A DNA stretch of 64,000 nucleotides, taken from positions 3,472,001 to 3,536,000 of the forward strand of contig NZ_CP097320.1 of NCBI RefSeq assembly GCF_023515995.1, in the 5' to 3' direction. Under the pieces are notes generated by a model, which saw only the letters and a program-made list of their open reading frames with translations, was not told where the DNA came from and did no database searches. A program made the translations under genes and the position numbers. Positions 16,379-25,427 of this stretch are shown one piece after another (the first letter of the stretch is position 1; the number at the start of each line of letters is the position of its first letter). The DNA comes from Candidatus Mycobacterium methanotrophicum (GTDB lineage: Bacteria > Actinomycetota > Actinomycetes > Mycobacteriales > Mycobacteriaceae).

Positions 16379-18031
16379 TCATGTGCGCGTTCGGTACTCG
16401 GGAGTCCACCGCGCCTGGCTAATCCGTTGGGCGAGTTCATCATCGCTGCGTTTCGGGGCGACGCCGTCCGCCACGGCCTGTCCGGCGACGGCGTGTGCAA
16501 TGCGCACTGCGACGTCGGGGACGTCTGACCAGTCCGGCAGCAGCGGCCGGTCGGGGTCGGCGAGGGCAGGCGATGCATCGCCCAAAGCCGCTGCGGCAGC
16601 CCGCATCATCTCGTCGGTGACCCGGGTGGCTTGAGCTGCGGTCACTGCGAGTCCCATCGCGGGGAAGATATAGACGTTATTACATTGTGCCACCGGTCTT
16701 TCCACGCCGTTGCGGCGTAGGGGCGCGAAAGGTGAGCCCGTCGCGATCAGCGCTCTCCCATCAGTCCAGTGGTCCAATTCGGCCGGATGCGCCTCCGCGC
16801 GGCTTGTCGGATTGGACAGCGGGAAGATGATCGGCCGTTCGGTCTTGCCGGCCATCTCACGCACGATGCTCTCGGTGAAGGCGCCGGCGGCGGTGGACAG
16901 CCCCAACAGAACACCGACGTCGATGTGGTGCACGACGTCGGCAAGCTGGGCCGGCTCCGTCAGCCCCCAACTAGCCACCCGATCGGCGGGCTGAGCAAAC
17001 TCACGTTGCCCCGAGGAAAGATCGGTGCGGTCATCGGTGAGCAGGCCCGCCACGTCGATGGCCCAGATCCGTTCTTGCGCAGCCTGTTCCGATATCCCAT
17101 CGTTCGCCATCTCCCGTCGGATCATGTTCAAGACACCTATGCCTGCCGAGCCTGCGCCGAGCATCACCACCTGCTGCTGCGAAAGCGGGCGACCCGCCAC
17201 TTGGGCGGCACCGCGAAGTGCACCGAGGGTGACGGCGGCGGTGCCCTGAATGTCGTCGTTGAAGGTCAGCAGCTGGTCGCGGTAGCGGGCCAGGATCGGC
17301 TGGGCATGCACCGTGGCGAAGTCCTCCCACTGCAGCAGCACATCGGGCAGTTGTTCGCGCACTTCTGCGACGAACTGGTCGATGAAGGCGTAGTACTCGT
17401 CGTCGTCGATGCGCCGGTGGCGCCAACCGAGATAAAGCGGCTCTTCGAGGAGTTCGGCGTTGTCGGTGCCCACGTCGAGCATGATCGGAAGAGTGCGCGC
17501 GGGATCGGTGCCGCCGATGAGCGTGTAGAGCGACAGCTTGCCGATCGGAATGCCCATCCCGCCGATGCCCTGGTCACCCAAGCCGAGAATCCGCTGGCCG
17601 TCGGTCACCACAATCACGTCAACGTCGCGCTGCGGCCGATTGCGCAGCACCTCATCGAGACGGTCGCGGTCGGGGTAGGAAACGAACAATCCCCTTGGGC
17701 GTCTATAGATCTCGCCGAACCGGTGGCAGGCCTCCCCGACGGTGGGGGTGTATACGATCGGCAGTGTTTCGGGGATGTGGTCGTGCAGCACCCGGTAGAA
17801 CAGTGTCTCATTGCGGTCTTGCAACGCCCGCAGATAGATGTGTTTGTCGAGATCGTCGCGACGAGTGCAGAATTCGTGCCAGCAGTGCGCGGCCTGCTGT
17901 TCGAGGGTCTTCACCGCGGTGGGCAGCAGTCCGAGCAACCCGTATCTGCGGCGTTCGTCCTCGGAAAAGGCCGTGCCCTTGGTCGTCAAGGCGTCGAACA
18001 GCGCGGCCTGGCCCCGCTTCTCGTCAGACAT
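16379..18031 (-). CDS. mez: NAD-dependent malic enzyme
   Basis: Oxidative decarboxylation of malate to pyruvate, linking the TCA cycle with gluconeogenesis. About 550 residues, full length. Visible features are the catalytic region YTPTVGEACHRFGEIYRRPRG (Tyr), ILGLGDQGIGGMGIPIGKLS, metal-binding FNDDIQGTAAVTLG, the NAD fold VVMLGAGSAGIGVLNMI and FPLSNPTSRAEAHP. I choose ATG 18031, nine nt after AGGATG; ATG 18040 is in frame. It is the first intact metabolic gene after the decay region and lies convergent to nothing; tRNA-Val(CAC) follows upstream on the same strand. Confidence 0.93.
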   Translation of the reverse strand: MSDEKRGQAALFDALTTKGTAFSEDERRRYGLLGLLPTAVKTLEQQAAHCWHEFCTRRDDLDKHIYLRALQDRNETLFYRVLHDHIPETLPIVYTPTVGEACHRFGEIYRRPRGLFVSYPDRDRLDEVLRNRPQRDVDVIVVTDGQRILGLGDQGIGGMGIPIGKLSLYTLIGGTDPARTLPIMLDVGTDNAELLEEPLYLGWRHRRIDDDEYYAFIDQFVAEVREQLPDVLLQWEDFATVHAQPILARYRDQLLTFNDDIQGTAAVTLGALRGAAQVAGRPLSQQQVVMLGAGSAGIGVLNMIRREMANDGISEQAAQERIWAIDVAGLLTDDRTDLSSGQREFAQPADRVASWGLTEPAQLADVVHHIDVGVLLGLSTAAGAFTESIVREMAGKTERPIIFPLSNPTSRAEAHPAELDHWTDGRALIATGSPFAPLRRNGVERPVAQCNNVYIFPAMGLAVTAAQATRVTDEMMRAAAAALGDASPALADPDRPLLPDWSDVPDVAVRIAHAVAGQAVADGVAPKRSDDELAQRISQARWTPEYRTRT

Positions 18032-18206
18032 CGTCAGCATCCTTTCATGGGCAATCTCGCGGCGAGTCCGTTCAAAGACGCGGCGGGACCGTCGCGCAGA
18101 CGGTGGTGGTGAACGCAGAGTTGCCCCGATTGCTCAAATCTAACGCTGCAACGCCCGTGGAACATGTCAAGGCCGGTGAGACGGCGAACATTGAGTGCAG
18201 ATAGGG

Positions 18207-18278
18207 TGGTCCCGGCTGGGATCGAACCAGCGACCTTCCGCGTGTGAAGCGGACGCTCTCCCACTGAGCCACGGGACC
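18207..18278 (-). tRNA. tRNA-Val (anticodon CAC)
   Basis: Minus strand begins GGTCCCG and closes with CGGGACC plus discriminator A. D arm GTGGCTCAGTGGGAGAGC, anticodon loop CTTCACACG (CAC) and T arm GGTTCGATCCC are all visible. Confidence 0.95.
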
Positions 18279-18446
18279 GCGCCAAGGCGAACGACGTCGA
18301 AGGTTAGCACGTGCGCGCATTCCGGCAGAACGCGCTGCGTGGGCCAGCGGATAGCAGCGCGCCTGACGGCACGAGGAAGTTGTGCAGGCGAGCTCATTTG
18401 GACTATCGTCGTGCATCGCACCGGGCGACGATCTCGCCCGCTGCGC

Positions 18447-18519
18447 GCGGATGTGGCGCAGTTGGTAGCGCATCACCTTGCCAAGGTGAGGGTCGCGGGT
18501 TCGAATCCCGTCATCCGCT
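18447..18519 (+). tRNA. tRNA-Gly (anticodon GCC)
   Basis: Acceptor GCGGATG pairs with CATCCGC; the anticodon loop TTGCCAA gives GCC; the T arm is CGGGTTCGAATCCCG. The 3' CCA is not encoded. Confidence 0.96.
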
Positions 18520-18546
18520 CGAGGGCGTAAGTGGCATCAAACCCAC

Positions 18547-18617
18547 GGTGGAGTGGCCGAGTGGTGAGGCAACGGCCTGCAAAGCCGTGCACGCGGGTTC
18601 GATTCCCGTCTCCACCT
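18547..18617 (+). tRNA. tRNA-Cys (anticodon GCA)
   Basis: Acceptor GGTGGAG pairs with CTCCACC; the anticodon arm GGCCTGCAAAGCC contains GCA; the T arm is CGGGTTCGATTCCCG. Confidence 0.95.
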
Positions 18618-18634
18618 CCAATTCTTTGACCCGG

Positions 18635-18709
18635 GCGCGGTTAGCTCAGCGGGAGAGCGCTTCCCTGACACGGAAGAGGTCGCTGGTTCAATCCCAGTAC
18701 CGCGCACCA
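18635..18709 (+). tRNA. tRNA-Val (anticodon GAC)
   Basis: Acceptor GCGCGGT pairs with ACCGCGC and an encoded ACCA follows. The anticodon loop CTGACAC gives GAC. Its last 23 nt plus two more are duplicated at 25750-25774, making this gene the attachment site of the adjoining island. Confidence 0.96.
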
Positions 18710-18711
18710 AG
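18687..18711. repeat. attL-like core: 3' end of tRNA-Val(GAC)
   Basis: 25 bp identical to 25750-25774, running from TTCAATCCCAG in the T arm to ACCAAG just beyond the CCA end. Weaker similarity continues for about 30 bp (GTTTGCGC vs GTTTGTGC, then TTTTTAG). Confidence 0.8.
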
Positions 18712-19176
18712 CGTTTGCGCTGCTTAGACGGTATTTTTAGCCGACTCTGCCGGTGCCGCTGCCAATACGCTGCCTACGCATCACGGGCCGACGAAATTTG
18801 CCCCCACCTCTGCGGGGACGGTTACCGGCATGTCGCAGCACCCGCCCGGCCCAGCCGCAGATAGCGTCGATGGTCAGCCTTGTGTAGAGGCTCGGTTCCA
18901 CGAGGAGTAATGACATGCTGGCTAGCTGGCAACAGGCGGTCACGCTGCTGTTGGCAGTCATACCCGGCTTTATCTATCAAGGGACGCGGTCTCGACTGCG
19001 TGGTCCGACGCCCGACGAGCAAGAGGTCACCGTCCGCGTCCTCCGGGCACTGGCGACGTCGGGTTTCCTCGCACTGTTGTATGTGGCCGAGAATCCGCCG
19101 GATCGGCGGCTGACCGCATTGGCCTTAATTGGCTTGGTCTTTGCCGTGCCGATGGTCTTTCGCATTCATCGTTCAC

Positions 19177-20121
19177 TGACGTTTTCTCAGTAATTTCCGC
19201 GTTGGAGAGTCGATAGTACGATCGCGGCGGCAACAACTGCGCCAATCCTGGTTGGACACAGGCGGATTCGACGGAGGCAGCGCCAACGCTGTTTGAGTTC
19301 GGCGTTGGCGCGTTCACCGATGGCACGCGCCGCGGTGAGCAGCATGTTGTAGCTCTGATTCTCCACGGCCAGGCCGCGGCCCTTGACCGGAGTGTGCACC
19401 CCGATCCCCGCTCCTTCGTAGCCCTTGTCGGCCAGCGTCGGCACCCCGTCGGCCGCGGACTTGTACAGCGCGCCCAGGCAGTGCGCGCGGGCGGCGGTGA
19501 TGTCGTGCACGCTGCCCGGCTCGACCTCGCTCGACCACACCGGGAACCCGCCCGGGTCGGCCAGTATCTGCACATTGCCGCCCTGGGTTTTGTGCTTGCC
19601 CGAATACCACCGGTGATGGCCGGCCTCGTTGCGCTCGTCCACCCGGTCGATGGCGATCAGCGTCCCGTCCAGCGTCACGTGCGACCACTGTTCGGCCTTG
19701 GCCCGGTCGAGCACTTCGTGCAGGTCAGGAGCTTGTTCGGCGATCACGTCGATCGCCTCGTGCAGATAGCGGTAGCTGGTGGAGATCGGCAGCCCGGCCT
19801 CCATCGCCAACAACCGGATCGGGGCGTCGTCGCGGAACCACCGCAGCACCAGCTTGGCCTGCGTGCGCACCGTACCCGACCGCCGCCCGGCCCGCGTTCT
19901 GATCTCGCGCCGGTGAACGTGCAGCAGCGCGGTCACATGCAGCAGGGTTTCCTCCGGCACGTCGCAGATGGCAGAGTAGGTGAACACGTGGGGTCCTTTG
20001 CAGCGGAGCGGGTTTCCTCGTCGAAACCGAATCCTTGAGCAAGGACCCCACGCCCAGCCACTACGACACGCCGAAAACTCCAGTCACACCAGACTCACGA
20101 GCCCCAAGTGAGAAAACCTCA
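19177..20121. mobile_element. IS5-family insertion sequence (about 945 bp)
   Basis: Imperfect 15-bp terminal inverted repeats: TGACGTTTTCTCAGT at 19177-19191 and, reverse complemented, TGAGGTTTTCTCACT at 20107-20121. They bracket one intact transposase gene. Target duplication is unclear from the flanks. It sits inside the DUF6338 gene. Confidence 0.7.
19187..19987 (-). CDS. IS5-family (DDE_Tnp_4-type) transposase
   Basis: 266 residues, intact. HTH region TGTVRTQAKLVLRWFRDD..STSYRYLHEAID; catalytic residues D107 (VTLDGTLIAIDRVD), D187 (TLADKGYEGAG) and E near 225-230 (GERANAELKQRW). The HARBI/IS5-like order is clear. It ends within the left terminal repeat. Confidence 0.9.
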   Translation of the reverse strand: MFTYSAICDVPEETLLHVTALLHVHRREIRTRAGRRSGTVRTQAKLVLRWFRDDAPIRLLAMEAGLPISTSYRYLHEAIDVIAEQAPDLHEVLDRAKAEQWSHVTLDGTLIAIDRVDERNEAGHHRWYSGKHKTQGGNVQILADPGGFPVWSSEVEPGSVHDITAARAHCLGALYKSAADGVPTLADKGYEGAGIGVHTPVKGRGLAVENQSYNMLLTAARAIGERANAELKQRWRCLRRIRLCPTRIGAVVAAAIVLSTLQRGNY

Positions 20122-20607
20122 CTACTGCAAAACACGCTTTGTCATCAGCAAGTGGTGCGTTAAGCGCAACAATGAGCGATTCAGCGTGTACGACCCAACC
20201 GCAACTGCGTGGGATTTCGCCGCGGACCACATGGGGCCGGGCTTCGTGCGCGTGTACACCAGCGACGACACGTGGGTGGGCGGCCGCTCGGAGGATAAGT
20301 CGTATTTCTCGGGCTACCCGGAAACTCGTGAAATCTTTCTCCAAGAGGCATGGGAGCTCGACGAGGATGGCGTGTTTATACAACCCATTCCGCGCACCGC
20401 CGGCGTCTGGATTCGCTGCGACGATGCTCAATTCGTTCAATTTCTGAAACCAGGCGAAGTCGCTGCGGCCGGCAGTAAATCCGCAGAGTCTGGTCAAGCC
20501 TCCAGCGGATACTCTAACGAGAGGCCAGTCGCCGTGCTGCCCCTTGGTAAGGGCAGGAAGTTGCGTGTGTCAGTCACCCACGGTGCGTAAAGGAAGGTGA
20601 GCCGCAG

Positions 20608-20739
20608 ATGGCAGATCAAGAGCAGAAAGGCTATAGCCCCCGCCCCAAAACCGGTGGCCGGCGACCACCGCCCGCCGCGCGTCCATCGCCGCCGCCGCCA
20701 CCGCCTCCCGGTGGTGGCGGGGTTCACAAAAAGGGATAG
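20608..20739 (+). CDS. proline-rich 43-residue microprotein
   Basis: ATG 20608 preceded by AGGAAGGTGA encodes MADQEQKGYSPRPKTGGRRP, a run of Pro/Ala (about 20-34), four Gly and a basic tail HKKG. The gene starts 17 nt after the DUF6338 stop with an excellent ribosome site. No known function; the proline tract suggests a protein-binding peptide acting with DUF6338. It is too short for most gene callers. Confidence 0.6.
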   Translation: MADQEQKGYSPRPKTGGRRPPPAARPSPPPPPPPGGGGVHKKG

Positions 20740-20769
20740 GGGCGCCCGCTCCCACGGCAAGGAGCGGCG

Positions 20770-20970
20770 CTAGCTGCTCAGCATGTGGCCGCCTGCGCTG
20801 GCCAGAGCGCCGATAGCTACCTGGTAAGCCGCGCCACGCAACCCCAGCGCAACCTGTTTGAGCTTGCTTCGCTCCGGCTCCGCGACAGACTCGTCTTCGC
20901 CAGCAGCTTCCAACGCCGCGATGAGCCGCTCAAGCATGTTCTCGGGCGTGGGCCATTGACCGGCCACCCG
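20770..20970 (-). pseudogene. C-terminal fragment of an unrecognised helical accessory protein
   Basis: TPENMLERLIAALEAAGEDE, then VAEPERSKLKQVALGLRGAA and YQVAIGALASAGGHMLSS form a helical, protein-like end with good codon bias. Upstream the frame loses protein character, so the N-terminus is probably missing. I associate this type of sequence with actinobacterial mobile or accessory loci but cannot name it. Confidence 0.45.
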
Positions 20971-21120
20971 TAACGCCTCCCCAGTTGGCGGCCCCACAGC
21001 AATAAGGCGGCCGCCGAAAGAGCTGTCCAGGTGTCTTCCATACCGCCCAACGCTTCCACAGGTTGGGGCCCGGCTGCCGATCGGCGCGCCATGTGTCGGG
21101 AGCAATTCGGCTGCATAACG

Positions 21121-21623
21121 TGAGCCCGGTGAGTGATTTCGACTACCGGCCACAGCCGGGCTTCCTCAGTGAGTGGTCGTTGAGCGTTTCCGGGTACGAC
21201 GATCCGGTTCTCAACGGCCAGGTCGACATTTTGCCTCCACGCCAACTTGTCGAGCTTGAAATCGAGATCCGGACGTGGGAGGAGGACTACGCCGAGGAGA
21301 CTGGCGCAGCTCTGACACGAGTTCACGGAGGCTCGGGCTGACGGGAGTTCGAGTGGGACAACGGCGCGGATCATCGCTTTGAGTGGCAGCACGTTGTGTT
21401 CGATCTGCGGTGCCCGCGCTGCCAGCGTCCCGAGGTAGCCGAGATTCACATGGTGACTGACGAGGTTTGGGCCAGCTCAGGATTCAGCCGCCACGAGTGC
21501 TGGCGGTGCCTGGAGGAAGCCATCGGTCGGCGCCTCACACCGGCCGACTTCAAGCAGTTGCCTGCCAATACCGACGAGTCGTGGCACACCGAGGAGCTGC
21601 GTGAGCGAATCGGCTTGAGGTAG
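21121..21623 (+). pseudogene. accessory protein with zinc ribbon-like motif and an in-frame TGA
   Basis: From GTG 21121 the frame reads DFDYRPQPGFLSEWSLSVSG through ALTRVHGGSG, meets TGA at 21339-21341, and continues in the same frame as REFEWDNGADHRFEWQHVVF, LRCPRCQRPE, RHECWRCLEEAIGRRL to 21623. Two CxxC pairs (CPRC, CWRC) suggest zinc binding. The TGA probably replaces TGG. Either a nonsense-mutated gene or two short products, with GTG 21396 a possible second start. Family unknown. Confidence 0.5.
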
Positions 21624-21630
21624 CTACGGC

Positions 21631-21912
21631 CTAAATGTGGATGTCCTCCTCGCCGGCGAGGCCCTCCATCTCGTCCTCACCAGGCGCCCGCGACCACGCA
21701 CGGCACTCAAGCGTCAACATGGGGTCCAACGGGCACTCACCCAACTCCACACCCTCCGGCAACTCGACGCCGGGATGCTGCTCCTGCCACGCCTCCCGCG
21801 CAGTGCACCAGGCGTCATAGGCATCCACCCACTCGTCATACGTGAGCCCGCGGCCGTCAAACAGCAACAACTCGGCGGGAGGGGCCTCGCCAGCCGGCTC
21901 ACGCTCCTGCAT
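21631..21912 (-). CDS. hypothetical acidic accessory protein
   Basis: 93 residues: MQEREPAGEAPPAELLLFDG, LTYDEWVDAYDAWCTAREAW and an acidic C-terminus (SRAPGEDEMEGLAGEEDIHI). ATG 21912 has GGAGG at -13 to -9. Tryptophan- and acid-rich, no membrane segment, no known family. It is convergent with the CxxC gene and lies inside the tRNA-bounded island, which marks it as cargo. Confidence 0.5.
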   Translation of the reverse strand: MQEREPAGEAPPAELLLFDGRGLTYDEWVDAYDAWCTAREAWQEQHPGVELPEGVELGECPLDPMLTLECRAWSRAPGEDEMEGLAGEEDIHI

Positions 21913-22080
21913 CACGCCCACCTCCAATCGGCGTCACCGACGCCATGTTGCCTGAGCGGCTCCACCGCGTCCGCGCCGCCTTCTTCAATATTCGTCGTGG
22001 CAGCGAAGTCGCGTCGAGTCATCCGCTGTAGTGGGGCGGTGCCGGACTTGGGCCCGGCCCAGTGCCGGAATGCAGACGGC

Positions 22081-23493
22081 CTAGCGACTGAGAAGTCGTC
22101 GCTTCTGTTCGCTGAATTCTTCGGCGCTGAGAATTCCGCAATCGCGCAGAGCGCCGAGGTCGCGCAACACTTCGGCGACTTCGCGCATTTCGGCCGCAAT
22201 CCCCGTGGCTGGGCCGCGCGGCGACATGTTTTGCGCCGTCACGAGTTCACGATTCATCGCTCTCTTCGGGAGCGCCCCGCAGTCGCCCGTATTCACGTTG
22301 ATGCGCGCCCGACGTCCGGGGCTGACGGCATTCCCGGCCGTTTGCCCGACCACGCTCGCCAGCGCCATCTGACCGAACAGGCTTCCCGGATTGGCTGCGA
22401 AGGCTTCCAAGGCGACACTGGGGCTGGCGGCCGGCAGAGCCGCCGCGGCCAGCTTGATCGCCGGAGCCGCTGTGGTCCAACCCAGCGGTATCGACAACGC
22501 CCCAACCGACGTCGCCTCACCCATGCCCGCCGATACCGCCGACCCGACCGCGCCCACCGGTCCCACCTGGCCCAACCGGTTCAGGATTTGACCTTCCACG
22601 CCGTTGATACGGTCCAGCGTGGTGGCGATGAACTCGTGCGTGTCAGCAAGCTGAAAGTGCGTGCCAATAATCATGTTGTCGGCATCGGATGCGGAAGCCC
22701 ATGCCCCAGAGGCTGTGGCTAGTTCCGATCCTGCAAGGCCTGTACCCGCATAGGTCAGAGGCGATGTCAGCCCCAGGCTTTCTAAAATTCCGGCTAACCC
22801 GGATGTTGCCAACGGGGCCGCCGAGGTCCAAGGCGCGCCCGTCGCGAATTCTTGTAGCACTGTGGGCGCCGCGGAGGTCAGTTGCGACAACACCGCGGAG
22901 GTGTTCGTCGTGGCAGATGTGCCGGCGGATTGGCCGACCGTGGCCGCTTGGCCGGCCAGAGCGCTCGGGCGGGTGGTCGGGGCGGGCGGGGTGAACGGTG
23001 TCAACATCGTTGCCGATGCCGACGAACCCGCATAGCCGTACATCGCCACGGCGTCTTGGGCCCACATTTCGGCATACTGGATTTCGGTCGCCGCGATCGC
23101 CGGGGTGTTTTGCCCGAACAGGTTCGTCGCCACCAATGCGGTCAGCAGGCTCCGGTTGGCCGCGATCACTGTCGGAGGCACCGTTGATGCGAATGCGGTC
23201 TCAAAGGCCGCAGCCGCCGCCTTGGCTTGGCTGCCGGTTCGCTCCGCCATCGTAGCCGTGGTGTTCAGCCACGTCACGCACGAAGCGGCGGCGGCCGCCA
23301 TCGCCGCCGATGACGAACCCAGCCAGGGCCCATTGGTCAGTCCGGCGATCACCGTCTGGTAGGAGGTGGCCGCCGCGTGCAACTCAATGGCCAGTCCGTC
23401 CCAGGCCGCCGCGGCGGCCAGCATCGGCCCTGAGCCGGTGCCGGCATACATGCGTGCGGAGTTGATCTCTGGTGGAATCATCGCGAAATCCAT
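22081..23493 (-). CDS. PPE family protein with C-terminal SHOCT-like domain
   Basis: 470 residues. The PPE domain is clear: [20 protein letters not shown], the WxG turn ([11 protein letters not shown]), and [20 protein letters not shown] near residue 145. The SVP-type linker is [13 protein letters not shown] (about 336-348). The last 32 residues ([32 protein letters not shown]) resemble the SHOCT oligomerisation domain, unusual at a PPE terminus. PPE proteins are secreted by type VII systems with a PE partner; no PE gene lies next to it. It is located in the tRNA-bounded island. Confidence 0.88.
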   Translation of the reverse strand: MDFAMIPPEINSARMYAGTGSGPMLAAAAAWDGLAIELHAAATSYQTVIAGLTNGPWLGSSSAAMAAAAASCVTWLNTTATMAERTGSQAKAAAAAFETAFASTVPPTVIAANRSLLTALVATNLFGQNTPAIAATEIQYAEMWAQDAVAMYGYAGSSASATMLTPFTPPAPTTRPSALAGQAATVGQSAGTSATTNTSAVLSQLTSAAPTVLQEFATGAPWTSAAPLATSGLAGILESLGLTSPLTYAGTGLAGSELATASGAWASASDADNMIIGTHFQLADTHEFIATTLDRINGVEGQILNRLGQVGPVGAVGSAVSAGMGEATSVGALSIPLGWTTAAPAIKLAAAALPAASPSVALEAFAANPGSLFGQMALASVVGQTAGNAVSPGRRARINVNTGDCGALPKRAMNRELVTAQNMSPRGPATGIAAEMREVAEVLRDLGALRDCGILSAEEFSEQKRRLLSR

Positions 23494-24142
23494 TACTACA
23501 CAGCTCCTATCCTGTCACTCCGGTTGTCGGCGCCACTGTGATCAGCAGTTCCGGCGGTCTCGTCCTAACGGCGTTGGAATTCCTTATGCGCAAACGGAAC
23601 TGGATTGGGTTAATCACCGTTTGTTGTCATCGTCTAAACGAGGCAGGAACGACGCCCGCGGCTCGGTACGTAGCTTCTGGCGCACGGTGCTATTCGCGCC
23701 CGTGGCGGGCAGCTTCGGTGATCCGGATGCCAACGAGGACTCGCGGACGCCCACGACTCACCGCCGAGGAGCAGATCGATCCGGTGGCAACGACGGCTGG
23801 GTTCGTGCTCGGGCAGCCTCACCGCATCCACGCATTGTCGACGTAACAGAGAGTCGGTCATCTCGCCAACCTCCTGCCGGCGCGGAACGTGGCAAACCTC
23901 CACGGTCGCTGTCGGTCAGCGTCACGGGTAGTGACCTATTGGCCCCTAACGTCGGTGACTCAGTCACTTACCCCCGGGGGGTATGTTGCGGGATATTGGA
24001 TACTATCACGCCGACCCGCCATGAGTAAGACGACACGCTTTCACCGAAACGCGCCGACCTTCACCAAAGTCGATCTCAGGTGCCGCGTGAGGGGGTAGCT
24101 TTAGAACTTGCAACAAACTTGAAATGCCTTTGTAAAAAGACT
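23494..24142. other. 649-bp region with an operator-like palindrome and gene remnants
   Basis: No complete gene. A frame at 23727-23846 starts MPTRTRGRPRLTAEEQIDPV, reminiscent of a TetR N-terminus, but stops after 39 residues. A 25-codon frame (24021-24098, MSKTTRFHRNAPTFTKV..) follows the GC-rich palindrome at 23969-23983 and may be the stub of a gene removed when the ISL3 element arrived. Confidence 0.35.
23969..23983 (+). promoter_or_regulatory. CsoR-type operator-like palindrome
   Basis: TACCCCCGGGGGGTA resembles the C/G-tract operators bound by CsoR/RicR/CstR-family repressors. TACTAT, a possible -10 box, lies at 24001-24006, so a repressor here would cover the -35 region. No matching regulator is in the window. 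Confidence 0.3.
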
Positions 24143-25410
24143 CTACTGACGTGAATGTGGATGACCTCCTGTGTGGTATGGGAGTTCGAGGGTGACCGGT
24201 CCGCAGACCAGCATGACCATGGCGAGGGCGGCCTCGGCGCTGTGAAAGCCGTAGGCCCGGCGGATGATGAGCCGGACCTTGCTGTTGAGTCCTTCGTGGC
24301 GTCCGTTGGCCAGGCCGCGGTCGACGGCGGCCCGGATGCCGTCGAGGTGTTTTTTGATGGTCGTGCCGACCTTGGTGAACTGCGGGATCCGGCATCGCTG
24401 CGCCCAAGCACACCATTTGCCCAGCATGTGGGTGACGGTGTCGGTGTCGAGGTGACCGGCGAACACCGCCCGCAACGATTCCTTGAGCTCGTAGGCCCGC
24501 ACCAGGGCGCCGCCCTCGCGTTTGAGCTGGGCGAGGGTGGCTTTCTGTGTATCGGTGAGGGATTCGGGGTTCTTCAGCAGCGCCCACCGGGCGCCCTTGT
24601 AGGTTTTGGCGATCTGCTTGTTCGACAGCGTGCGCGCGGACTGCCACACCTGGCGGCGCGCGTCGTCGAGAGCGTCGGTGGCTAGCTTGACTACATGGAA
24701 CGGATCGAAACAGATCACCGCCTGCGGGGCGTGCGCCCGAACAGATTTCGCGAACGCAGGACCCAGATCCATCGACACGGCCTCGATCTTGTTCGCCCCG
24801 TCCTCGGGCAGGGCCTCGGTGAAGAACCTGTCCAGCGTGGTGGCCTTCTTGCCGGGCGCGCCCCGACGATTTTGCCGGTGTCGTGGTTAGAGACCAGCGT
24901 CAAATACTTGTGGTGCTTGCGCCAGGAGATCTCATCGACGCCGATATCGACCAGCTCGTCGAGCCGGTCGGGGTCAAGTTTGTCTGCCACCACGCGCGAG
25001 CACATCGCTCCGACCGTGCGCCAGGCGACGCGGCAGAACGTGGAGACCGTCTTCCTGTCACACTTGGTGGCCAACCAGACGGCGAGGTCCTCGAAGTCGC
25101 TGGTGAACCCCGACCCAGGACGGGCGGACGGCACCGATTCGGCCAACACGCCGTGCTCGGGGCACCGCAGGCGGCGGCGCCGCAGCTTCAGCACGCAACC
25201 CCGCCCGCCAAGGTCCAGATGCCGCCACGCCGAGTCGACCATCCGCGTGTCGTAGCGGTGCCGGGTCCGGAAATCGCAATGCGGACATGACATCACCCGC
25301 TGCTGCGGCCGCACCCACACAGTCACCTCCTCGCCGACCTCGACGGCACGAACCGTCGTCTTGGGCAAGTTCAGGACGCGGCTGAGTAAGGTGGTGGCGC
25401 GCACGGGCAA
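24143..25410 (-). pseudogene. ISL3-family transposase, frameshifted
   Basis: N-terminal half from ATG 25410: an ISL3 zinc finger (VMSCPHCDFRTRHRYDTR..LRCPEHGVLAE) and DIGVDEISWRKHHKYLTLVS (first catalytic Asp) up to DTGKIVG near 24860. The frame then shifts; the second half (KATTLDRFFTEALPEDG, MSMDLGPAFAKSVRAHAPQA, ARWALLKNPESLTDTQKA, NGRHEGLNSKVRLIIRRAYG) is complete to 24143. One indel near 24865 (normally VWGAPGKKA) separates the halves. Terminal repeats were not resolved. Confidence 0.85.
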
Positions 25411-25427
25411 GCTCCTCAGGACGTGGT

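Larger units (their letters stand above)
18915..20590 (+). pseudogene. DUF6338-like membrane protein, split by an IS5-family element
   Basis: The N-terminal part (18915-19176) has two hydrophobic segments (MLASWQQAVTLLLAVIPGFI, then LTALALIGLVFAVPMVF). The C-terminal part resumes after the IS at about 20122: FSVYDPTATAWDFAADHM, VRVYTSDDTWVGGRSEDKSY, GYPETREIFLQEAWELD and AGVWIRCDDAQFVQFLKP. This is the soluble part of DUF6338 proteins. ATG 18915 follows GAGGAGTAATGAC. Function of the family is not known to me. A proline-rich microprotein gene follows directly (20608), so the two look like a cassette. The insertion inactivates it. Confidence 0.75.

Noticed and set aside
20641..20740. Proline/glycine stretch as simple sequence noise
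   Set aside because: Rejected as noise because the frame begins at ATG after AGGAAGGTGA and follows DUF6338 at operon spacing; kept as a gene with moderate confidence.
23727..23846. TetR-family regulator
   Set aside because: Only about 10 residues (RGRPRLTAEE) look TetR-like and the frame stops after 39 codons, so it is mentioned only in the gap description.
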